Source: Paludibacteraceae bacterium (lineage in GTDB: Bacteria; Bacteroidota; Bacteroidia; Bacteroidales; Paludibacteraceae). From it: a stretch of DNA of 64,000 nucleotides. Positions 57,333 through 64,000 of this stretch are shown here, piece after piece. The notes beneath the pieces are model-generated. The model saw only the letters and a program-made list of their open reading frames with translations, did no database searches and was not told the origin of the DNA. The position numbers and the translations under genes were made by a program. The DNA is taken from assembly GCA_017443145.1 (NCBI GenBank), contig JAFSPA010000006.1:62001-126000 (forward strand), in the 5' to 3' direction. How positions within the stretch are numbered: position 1 is the first letter of the stretch; every line of letters begins with the position of its first letter.

Positions 57333-58720
57333 AGAATGTATTGAGACTGGTAGTGGTATGTTGTGCGCTGTGCATAACGAGTGTGGTGAGTGCGGAGTTG
57401 CTGCCCTACCCGATTGACACGGTCAACGGTCAGGCGGTATATAAGTACCGTGTGCCACGTAGTATAGGTATCTACCGCATCAGCGTTAATTTTGGTGTGA
57501 CGCAGGCCGATATCATCAACTGGAACCCGCAGTTGAAGGAGCGAGGTTTGCACTACGACGAGGTGATATTGATACCGGTGGCGCAAGAGGCAAATCCGGA
57601 CAATGTATCCCCTGCGGTATTAGAGCCCCAACCGGCAGTGGAGCCGGAGATTAGGCCGACTATACCTCCTGCAATAGACGACAGTGTGGTATATCCAGCG
57701 GTGGACACCGTCGCTGTGCCGGACAGTGTACCGGAAGTGGCGACAGACACGATACATCGCACGAAGATAGCGCTGCTGTTACCACTACAAGCAGAGAGTG
57801 TACATCGGGACAAGAATATGGACCGGTTTATGGATTTCTACGAGGGCTGTCTGATCGCGTTGTACGACCTGCAGTATGCGGACCACTTCGAGCTATACGT
57901 GTATGATACCGGCAAGACGGATATCGAGGTGAAGCGTCTGATAGCAGACAGCGTGCTGCATACGGTAGATGCTATTCTGGGTCCGGCTTATCCGAATCAG
58001 GTAGAGCCTATCGCTCGTCTGGCGCAGGAAGACTCTATCATGACGCTGATACCGTTTACGGACCGCGTGCCCGACCTCGGGACAAATCCGTTCCTGATGC
58101 AGTTCAATCCGTCAGCCCAAGTGGAGGCGAAAGCGATTGTGGACTATCTGGAGGCGCAGAAAGAGCATATCAACTGCGTGTTTGTGGAGTCGAAAGAGAT
58201 GGATATTCCGGCAGATGTGGAGGCTATTCGGCAAGAAGTGAAGAAGCGCGGTCTGCCTCATACGATGGTGACGATGACGCAGGTGTTCGCCGATTCGCTG
58301 TTTATGTCCCTAAAAGACAGTACTGAGAATATCCTGTTCTTCAATACCGATAAGTTCAACAGCTTGCAGATTCTGCTGCCGCATATACTGAACGGCAAGG
58401 GTGGTCAATCGATAACACTGTACAGCCAGTATTCGTGGCAGAAAGAGAAGATTCTACTGCCGCAACTCTACTGCACTGCTTTCACGACGGAAGGCGAGAC
58501 AGACCTGATTCACTACGAAGCTATCTATCGTCAGTACTTCAAGCACGAGCATAACACGTCGATGCCTCGCTTCGATCTGCTAGGCTACGACCTGATGCGG
58601 CAGCTGGTAGCAACGCTTCAAGGCAAGGAGTACTACGGTCTTCAGTCGGATAGCCGCTTTGAGCGCGTAGCTGAGAATGGCGGATGGATTAATACGTATG
58701 TTCGAGTGATACACAAGTAA
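57329..58720 (+). CDS. LysM plus periplasmic-binding-like protein
   Basis: This encodes 463 residues (ATG 57329 overlaps the gldG stop by 4 bp). The signal peptide is about 1-22. A LysM-like domain (about 30-75; YKYRVPRSIGIYRISVNFGVTQADIINWNP, key words VNFGVTQADIINWNP) is followed by a Pro/Val-rich linker (about 80-145) and a type I periplasmic-binding-protein-like domain (about 150-460; TKIALLLPLQAES...GCLIALYDLQ...AILGPAYPNQVEPIARL). It resembles LpoA/YraM-type peptidoglycan-associated proteins and may regulate cell-wall synthesis. Confidence 0.82.
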   Translation: MKNVLRLVVVCCALCITSVVSAELLPYPIDTVNGQAVYKYRVPRSIGIYRISVNFGVTQADIINWNPQLKERGLHYDEVILIPVAQEANPDNVSPAVLEPQPAVEPEIRPTIPPAIDDSVVYPAVDTVAVPDSVPEVATDTIHRTKIALLLPLQAESVHRDKNMDRFMDFYEGCLIALYDLQYADHFELYVYDTGKTDIEVKRLIADSVLHTVDAILGPAYPNQVEPIARLAQEDSIMTLIPFTDRVPDLGTNPFLMQFNPSAQVEAKAIVDYLEAQKEHINCVFVESKEMDIPADVEAIRQEVKKRGLPHTMVTMTQVFADSLFMSLKDSTENILFFNTDKFNSLQILLPHILNGKGGQSITLYSQYSWQKEKILLPQLYCTAFTTEGETDLIHYEAIYRQYFKHEHNTSMPRFDLLGYDLMRQLVATLQGKEYYGLQSDSRFERVAENGGWINTYVRVIHK

Positions 58721-58724
58721 GAGA

Positions 58725-59462
58725 ATGAATAAGCGGATTGCTTACATAGTCGTTTTGCTGTTGACTGTCGTGTCAGGCAGTGTATATGGTCAGCGTCGTC
58801 TGCGCCACCCGGAGATGTATATCGGTGTGCATGGCGGTGTGATGGCGTCGACGGTGACGTTCTCTCCGACGGTGCCTCATATGACGGATATCACGCAGTC
58901 GTGCGTATTAGGCGGAAACGGCGGTTTGGTGTTCCGCTACAGCGAGCAGAAATGTTGTGCGGTGCAGGTAGAGCTCAACTATATGCAACGTGGTTGGGGC
59001 GAAGGAGCTGAAGCGACGGAGACATCGGAAGCGGTGAACTACAGCCGTAAGTTGCACTACTTGGAACTGCCGTTCCTGATGCATATCTACTTCGGTAGCC
59101 AGACGTGGCGCGGCTTTGTGAATGTCGGTCCGCAGATAGGCTACTGCCTGAAAGATGACGGAGGCAAGGGCGCCAAACAGACAGAGGAAGTGCATCAATA
59201 CGCCACTATCGACAATAAGTTCGACTGGGGCATCGCAGGCGGTTTGGGAGCGTACTGCAGGACGGAGAAAGCGGGACTGTACCAATTGGAGGTACGGTTC
59301 AACTACAGTTTCGGAACGCTCTTTGCTTCGCGCTCAAGCGATTACTTCGGTCAGTCAAACCCGATGGCACTGAGCCTGAACTTCGCGTGGATGTGGCAAG
59401 TGCCGAATATACGCCCGAAGACGATTCGAGCCGATAAACAAAAATTAGAAACAAAAAAGTAA
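58725..59462 (+). CDS. PorT-like outer-membrane beta-barrel protein
   Basis: This encodes 245 residues. The signal peptide ends near VYGQ (about 22). Strands start MYIGVHGGVMASTVTFSP and continue to the terminal LSLNFAWMW strand, the pattern of an eight-stranded outer-membrane barrel (PF13568-type). The name PorT is only a family label and is not evidence of T9SS function. It begins 4 bp after the previous gene and precedes parA. Confidence 0.75.
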   Translation: MNKRIAYIVVLLLTVVSGSVYGQRRLRHPEMYIGVHGGVMASTVTFSPTVPHMTDITQSCVLGGNGGLVFRYSEQKCCAVQVELNYMQRGWGEGAEATETSEAVNYSRKLHYLELPFLMHIYFGSQTWRGFVNVGPQIGYCLKDDGGKGAKQTEEVHQYATIDNKFDWGIAGGLGAYCRTEKAGLYQLEVRFNYSFGTLFASRSSDYFGQSNPMALSLNFAWMWQVPNIRPKTIRADKQKLETKK

Positions 59463-59467
59463 GATAT

Positions 59468-60226
59468 ATGAGTAAGATTATTTGTATTGCGAACCAGAAA
59501 GGTGGCGTAGGTAAAACGACGACCGCCATTAACTTAGCAGCGGGTCTGGCTTATGCGGGCAAGAAAGTGCTGCTTGTGGATGCGGACCCGCAGGCCAACG
59601 CCTCGTCGGGATTGGGCATAGAGATTCGCAATTTGAGTAACACTATCTACGAGTGCTTAGTGGACGAGATCACTCCTCAGGCAGCAGTGTTGGAGACCGG
59701 TGTTCAGGGGCTATCGCTTATACCGAGCCATATCGACCTGGTGGGTGCGGAGATCGAGATGCAGAATCTGGATAACCGTGAGGAGCGCCTAAAGCGTATT
59801 CTCAATCAGGTACGTAGCGAGTACGACTATATTTTGATTGACTGCTCGCCGTCGTTAGGATTGATAACGATAAATGCGCTGACGGCCAGTGACAGTGTGA
59901 TTATCCCTGTTCAGTGCGAGTTCTTTGCGCTCGAGGGTATTGCCAAGCTGCTCAACACGATTAAGATTATCAAGTCTAACCTCAACCCGTCGCTTCAGAT
60001 AGAAGGCTTCCTGCTGACGATGTTCGACAACCGTCTGCGTCTGAGCAACCAGGTATATGAAGAGGTGAAACGCCACTTCGGTGACCTCGTGTTCAACACG
60101 GTTATCTACCGCAATGTGCGCTTGAGCGAAGCGCCAAGTCACGGACTGAGCGTCATTGACTACGACCGCCACTCGAAGGGTGCGCAGAATTATATCAACC
60201 TTGCAAACGAATTGATACAACGATGA
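59468..60226 (+). CDS. parA: ParA chromosome-partition ATPase
   Basis: This encodes 252 residues. It starts ICIANQKGGVGKTTTAINLAA, with the deviant Walker A KGGVGKTT (about 10-17). DADPQANASSG (about 39-49) and DCSPSLG (about 125-131) complete the site. ParA forms ATP-bound dimers that position the parS-ParB complex. It overlaps parB by 4 bp. The chromosomal type (no N-terminal HTH) fits a housekeeping location. Confidence 0.96.
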   Translation: MSKIICIANQKGGVGKTTTAINLAAGLAYAGKKVLLVDADPQANASSGLGIEIRNLSNTIYECLVDEITPQAAVLETGVQGLSLIPSHIDLVGAEIEMQNLDNREERLKRILNQVRSEYDYILIDCSPSLGLITINALTASDSVIIPVQCEFFALEGIAKLLNTIKIIKSNLNPSLQIEGFLLTMFDNRLRLSNQVYEEVKRHFGDLVFNTVIYRNVRLSEAPSHGLSVIDYDRHSKGAQNYINLANELIQR

Positions 60227-61050
60227 AGAAAGTAACAGGACTGGGTCGCGGCTTGGACGCGCTGATAGATACCACTCACGTCGAACCGCGTGGTGGGAGC
60301 AGTATTAACGAAGTTGAGTTGGCGAAGATTATCGCTAACCCCAACCAGCCTCGCCGCACCTTCGACCAAGAGGCGCTGCAAGAGTTGGCCGATTCAATTA
60401 AGGCACACGGCGTGATATCCCCTATCACACTGCGTAAGAACGACGACGGCAGTTATATGATTATTGCCGGTGAGCGTCGTTTCCGCGCAGCCAAGCTGGC
60501 CGGACTCAACACCATCCCCGCCTATATCCGTACGGCCAAGGACGAGCAAGTGATGGAGTGGGCACTGATTGAGAATATCCAGCGTGAGGACTTGGACGCA
60601 ATCGAGATTGCTCTGGCTTACCAACGCCTTATCGACGACTATAACCTGACACAGGAGAAGATGTCGGAGCGTGTAGGTAAGAAGCGCGCGACAGTGGCTA
60701 ACTACCTGCGCCTACTGAAGTTACCCGCCGAGATACAGATTGGTATCAAGGAGAAGAAAATCGATATGGGGCACGCGCGTGCTATTCTCGCCTCCGAATC
60801 AACGGAGCAGCAGCTCTACCTCTACAAACGCATTCTCGCCGAGGGTCTGAGTGTGCGTAAGGTGGAAGAATTGGCAGCGGAGCCGAAGAAAGAGAAAAAG
60901 GCAGGCAGTAAGCGTACCACGAGCTTCGCAGCGCAAGAGAAAGAGTTGTCCACTATCTTTGGCCGGTCGGTGAAGATTAGCGGAAATAAGATAGTTATAC
61001 CCTTTGCCGACGAGAAAGAATTGAACGATTTTATCACGGTATTACGTTGA
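60223..61050 (+). CDS. parB: ParB chromosome-partition protein
   Basis: This encodes 275 residues. The start GLGRGLDALI (about 5-14) is diagnostic. The CTPase/N-terminal domain has NPNQPRRTF (about 38-46) and IAGERRFRAAKLAG (about 77-90). The HTH is LTQEKMSERVGKKRATVANYLRLLKL (key words QEKMSERVGKKRATVAN, about 143-159). The C-terminal dimerisation part is short. No perfect parS (TGTTTCACGTGAAACA-type) was seen in the window. Confidence 0.96.
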   Translation: MKKVTGLGRGLDALIDTTHVEPRGGSSINEVELAKIIANPNQPRRTFDQEALQELADSIKAHGVISPITLRKNDDGSYMIIAGERRFRAAKLAGLNTIPAYIRTAKDEQVMEWALIENIQREDLDAIEIALAYQRLIDDYNLTQEKMSERVGKKRATVANYLRLLKLPAEIQIGIKEKKIDMGHARAILASESTEQQLYLYKRILAEGLSVRKVEELAAEPKKEKKAGSKRTTSFAAQEKELSTIFGRSVKISGNKIVIPFADEKELNDFITVLR

Positions 61051-61769
61051 GACGAACATTCGTCATATTAGTTCTGGTGCTGACGTACTTTTTGCGCGTT
61101 TGGGCAAGCGAGGCAGACAGTGTGAGCCTATCCGTTGACACGGTGCAGCCTACTGTGGTGGACACGGTCACGCCAATTGTGGACACGGTCAAACCGGTGA
61201 TTATGCCTGTGGTAGAGAAACCGGACACGCTCCTTCTGAATTCCCAGGAACTGCTATGGAAGCCTGACCCGCTTCGCGCCACGTGGTTGGCGGTTATTGT
61301 ACCCGGATTGGGACAGATTTACAACCGCAGTTACTGGAAGCTACCGATTGTCTATGGCGGATTAATGGGGTGTGGATTTGCCATTTCTTGGAACGGCGAG
61401 AAATATGAGTCCTATAAACAAGCCTACCGCGATATTCTTGCAGACGCGAACAATATATCCTCCGACCCGACACGCTCCTACAACGCTATCTTACCCGAAG
61501 GGTACACGATTGAGCGGATGGGTGGTGTGGCCAATTACACAAGTATTCTCAAAGACCGACAGAACTCCTACCGCCGTAATCGCGACATATCGATAGTGGT
61601 ATCCATACTGGTTTACGCACTGTCAATTATCGACGCCTACGTAGATGCCCAACTGTTTGACTTCGATATATCGGATGACTTATCCATCAATATTGAGCCG
61701 CAGATATACTACGACACGCAGATACCTGACCAGAAATCTGCCGAACTTAAATTAGCTATTTCTTTTTAA
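61047..61769 (+). CDS. DUF5683 family membrane protein
   Basis: This encodes 240 residues from TTG 61047, overlapping the parB stop. A signal-type N-terminus is followed by a Val/Asp/Thr-rich linker (about 20-60). Then comes the DUF5683 core: ATWLAVIVPGLGQIYNRSYWKLPIVYGGLMGCGFAISWN (key words VPGLGQIYN, about 86-94) with two membrane-like segments. DUF5683 regularly follows parB in Bacteroidota. Function unknown. Confidence 0.85.
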   Translation: MRRTFVILVLVLTYFLRVWASEADSVSLSVDTVQPTVVDTVTPIVDTVKPVIMPVVEKPDTLLLNSQELLWKPDPLRATWLAVIVPGLGQIYNRSYWKLPIVYGGLMGCGFAISWNGEKYESYKQAYRDILADANNISSDPTRSYNAILPEGYTIERMGGVANYTSILKDRQNSYRRNRDISIVVSILVYALSIIDAYVDAQLFDFDISDDLSINIEPQIYYDTQIPDQKSAELKLAISF

Positions 61770-61772
61770 ACA

Positions 61773-63035
61773 ATGAACAAATACCTATTTACAATCTTAT
61801 GCTTACTGGCCGCGCTGACTGTTTCGGCCCAACGATTAGACTCACTTAACACGACGGTTGCGAACGACACTATTGCTCCTATTCAACAGGACAGCGATCA
61901 GGTGCTCGTAGTTGATACGGCTATCTTCGACAACACCATCGCGACTGTGGATACGGAGACCTGTACACGCGACACGTCCGTAGCCGAACTGCCGGACTCT
62001 ATCTACAAAGCTCGCCTTCAGGCGCTGCCTTTTATTGTGGAGATGCCGTATAACTCGGTAGTGCGGGCGTTTATTCTGCGCTATATTCAGCGCAGCCCGA
62101 AGCAGTTAGCCCGTATTCAGCGCAAGGCAGCGTACTACTTCCCTATTTTCTACGATGCTTTAGGTCGTAATGGTCTGCCGTATGAGCTGTGCTACCTACC
62201 CGTTATTGAGTCGGCCCTTAACCCGCAAGCCCATTCGCGCGCAGGTGCGGCAGGACTATGGCAGTTCATGCCTTCGACCGGTCGTCTGTACGGACTGGAG
62301 ATTAACTCGTTAGTGGACGAGCGCATGGACCCGATCAAGTCTACAGAAGCCGCATGCGTCTTCCTCAAGTCGCTGTATAATATGTTCGGAGACTGGACGC
62401 TTGCACTCGCCGCCTATAACTGCGGACCGGGTAACGTGAATAAGGCTATTCACCGCGCGGACGGTAAGAAAGACTTCTGGTCGATCTATCCTTTCCTGCC
62501 GGCAGAGACTCGCGGCTATGTGCCCATCTTCATTGCGGCGGCCTACTCGATTAACTACGCCGACTTACACGGTATATGTCCCGAGGCGATAGAGATGTCG
62601 GAACAGACGGACACTATCCAGACCAACGTACGGCAACACCTGCTGCAGATTAGCGAGATTCTCGGTATCGAGTTAGACGAACTCCGTCGTCTCAATCCGC
62701 AATATGCGAAAGATGTTATCCCTGGTGGTAAGACGTACTCGCTGTGCCTGCCTTCCGACCGCGTGACCGATTATATTGACCAGCAGGAGGTTATTCTCGG
62801 CTACCGTGCCGACGAACTGATTAATAACCGTCGAGCAGAGATTGACCTGGCACAACAGACGAGCCTGAGCGGAGGATATTCCGTGAACGGAGTGACCTAC
62901 TATAAGATTAAGAACGGCGATACACTGGGCGGTATAGCGCAGAAATTCCACTGCACAGTCAGCCAGATTAAGCAATGGAACGGCCTTAAGTCCGATAATA
63001 TCCGTGCAGGCAGTACCCTCAAAATTAAGAAATAA
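61773..63035 (+). CDS. mltD: LysM-containing lytic transglycosylase (MltD type)
   Basis: This encodes 420 residues. Signal peptide about 1-19. The SLT/lysozyme-like domain (about 100-260) has YELCYLPVIESALNPQAHSRAGAAGLWQFM (catalytic Glu in VIES, about 148) and AAYNCGPGNV (about 213-222). Two LysM domains follow (about 287-330, weak; and about 373-420, YYKIKNGDTLGGIAQKFHCTVSQIKQWN). The enzyme cleaves peptidoglycan glycan strands with 1,6-anhydro ends. The parB-DUF5683-MltD order is typical of the phylum. Stop overlaps the next start by one base. Confidence 0.93.
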   Translation: MNKYLFTILCLLAALTVSAQRLDSLNTTVANDTIAPIQQDSDQVLVVDTAIFDNTIATVDTETCTRDTSVAELPDSIYKARLQALPFIVEMPYNSVVRAFILRYIQRSPKQLARIQRKAAYYFPIFYDALGRNGLPYELCYLPVIESALNPQAHSRAGAAGLWQFMPSTGRLYGLEINSLVDERMDPIKSTEAACVFLKSLYNMFGDWTLALAAYNCGPGNVNKAIHRADGKKDFWSIYPFLPAETRGYVPIFIAAAYSINYADLHGICPEAIEMSEQTDTIQTNVRQHLLQISEILGIELDELRRLNPQYAKDVIPGGKTYSLCLPSDRVTDYIDQQEVILGYRADELINNRRAEIDLAQQTSLSGGYSVNGVTYYKIKNGDTLGGIAQKFHCTVSQIKQWNGLKSDNIRAGSTLKIKK

Positions 63036-63361
63036 TGGATAACGAGTCGAAGATATACTACTCGATGCGCGAGGTACGCGATTTGACAGGCCTGACGGCG
63101 TCGAACCTGCGGTACTGGGAGGCACAGTTCAAGCAACTCAAACCACGTAAGGACGGACACGGTAACCGCTACTACACGGTGCAGGATATTGAGCTTATTA
63201 AGCAGATTAAATACATCCGCGACGAGCTCAAGATTACCCGTATCGATGCCATCAAGGCCGAACTGTCCTCAGGCTCGAAGCGAGCAGACGTCCGTCAACG
63301 CGCTACAGAGATATTAGAGCGTGTGAAAGCTGAACTACAAGAAATAAAAATACTGATATGA
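63035..63361 (+). CDS. MerR-family transcription regulator
   Basis: This encodes 108 residues. IYYSMREVRDLTGLTASNLRYWEAQFKQLKPRKDGHGNRYYTVQDIELIKQIKYI (key words LTGLTASNLRYWE) is the MerR winged HTH. The C-terminal part is a coiled coil. There is no metal-binding cysteine cluster, so it is the small Bacteroidota type. It is translationally linked to both neighbours. Confidence 0.88.
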   Translation: MDNESKIYYSMREVRDLTGLTASNLRYWEAQFKQLKPRKDGHGNRYYTVQDIELIKQIKYIRDELKITRIDAIKAELSSGSKRADVRQRATEILERVKAELQEIKILI

Positions 63362-64000
63362 AGCAATTTGACTGGAAAAAACTCATACCTTACGGTGTAG
63401 CGATAATAGCGTTCCTCGCCTTCGCCCTATTATACTGCTCGCCCTTACTGCAAGGCAAGGTGTTGCACGCTGGGGACGTGATTAACTGGCAAGGTGCAGC
63501 GCACGAGGCACAGGAGTTCCAAAAAGCCGAGGGTTACTATCCGTGGTGGACGAACTCGATGTTCGGCGGTATGCCAACCTACCAGATAACGGGTCGAATG
63601 CCGTCCGGCGCTATCCGTTCGGCACTCGAGAAAATAACGCACTTCGGGTTCTCGGGGGAGTATAACGCAATCGGCATCATTATGGGTTACCTATTCGGGT
63701 TCTTCCTGATGCTGCTATGCTTCGGCATTAATCCGTGGTTAGCCATCTGCGGGGCGTTGGCGTTAACGCTCTCCACGTATTTCATGCTCATTATTCCCGC
63801 GGGACACATCACCAAGGCAGTGGGAATAGGATTTCTGGCGCCCTTTATCGGCGGCATATACGCTATCTTCCGCAAGAAATACTACCTCGGTGTTCCGCTG
63901 ACGCTCATCTATGGCTTCATCAGTATAACTATGCACCCCCAGATGACCTATTACATAGCGTTGCTGCTTGGCATAATGGCCTTGACGGAGTGTTATATTT
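63358..64000 (+). CDS. YfhO-type membrane protein, cut by the window end
   Basis: This encodes at least 214 residues from ATG 63358 (overlaps the MerR stop). Several membrane helices, first about 12-28 (VAIIAFLAFALLYCSPLL), with the extracytoplasmic signature HAGDVINWQGAAHEAQEF and WWTNSMFGGMPTYQ (about 38-78) of YfhO/bacterial membrane glycosyltransferase-like proteins. The rest, including the C-terminal part, lies beyond the window. Confidence 0.85.
   Translation, partial: MKQFDWKKLIPYGVAIIAFLAFALLYCSPLLQGKVLHAGDVINWQGAAHEAQEFQKAEGYYPWWTNSMFGGMPTYQITGRMPSGAIRSALEKITHFGFSGEYNAIGIIMGYLFGFFLMLLCFGINPWLAICGALALTLSTYFMLIIPAGHITKAVGIGFLAPFIGGIYAIFRKKYYLGVPLTLIYGFISITMHPQMTYYIALLLGIMALTECYI

Noticed and set aside
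59468..61050. parS site near parAB
   Set aside because: No TGTTTCACGTGAAACA-type palindrome was found by eye around the genes or elsewhere in the window.

Overview
The window looks like chromosomal DNA of a Bacteroidales bacterium (phylum Bacteroidota), possibly Paludibacteraceae-like; the family is a guess. The evidence is: promoters of the Bacteroidota form TTTG-N19/20-TAnnTTTG ahead of most transcription units; a type IX secretion gene (porQ) and proteins carrying Bacteroidota C-terminal sorting tails; a gldG homologue; long-form PPi-dependent phosphofructokinase; DUF4301, DUF6452/DUF6048, DUF5683 and DUF4248 families; and huge secreted proteins built from InlB-type B-repeats, Big_2 and FN3-like domains.

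Region 1 (0-11 kb) is the most unusual part. Four different secreted N-terminal domains (three short truncated genes and the first 255 residues of a 2059-residue surface protein) all end in the same ten codons, CTNLGTINGS, encoded by the same 30 bp although the flanking DNA is unrelated. The four sites alternate in orientation (-,+,-,+), and the genes are paired head to head so that each pair is bounded by inverted sites. Inversion between sites would put a different promoter-proximal end, signal peptide and N-terminal domain on the constant 1.8-kilo-residue body. I read this as an N-terminal shufflon for a giant surface protein. No recombinase gene is visible in the window.

Region 2 (11-24 kb) holds a minimal nucleotidyltransferase gene with a HepT-like remnant, a 1741-residue and a 1154-residue secreted multi-domain protein, a short protein with a C-terminal membrane/basic tail, a DUF4143 ATPase flanked by 29-bp direct repeats, and hicB with only a 3' remnant of hicA. 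Several dispersed and tandem repeats lie between them.

Region 3 (24-44 kb) is a housekeeping core: rplU-rpmA-serS; a membrane protein; a DUF6452-DUF6048 pair; transketolase; leuS; tRNA-Lys(TTT); ispG; PPi-phosphofructokinase; then a tightly overlapping run porQ-cmk-ispH. A HAD phosphatase, a DUF4301 protein and a DHH phosphoesterase lie on the minus strand.

Region 4 (43.5-53.9 kb) is accessory. It has a TPR/HTH membrane regulator, a small DUF3244-like protein, a fibre-like protein, a reprolysin-type zinc protease with a T9SS tail, a lipoprotein (the last two lie between 45-bp direct repeats), a DUF4248 HTH protein, and an array of four small paralogous proteins with companions. A non-coding stretch at about 52.8 kb can fold into a closed multi-hairpin structure.

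Region 5 (53.9-64 kb) is envelope and chromosome maintenance: a parvulin-type isomerase, orphan GldG, a LysM/periplasmic-binding fusion, an outer-membrane barrel, parA-parB, a DUF5683 protein, a LysM lytic transglycosylase, a MerR regulator and the start of a YfhO-type membrane protein cut by the window end. Genes from gldG onward overlap or nearly touch, so they are probably one operon.
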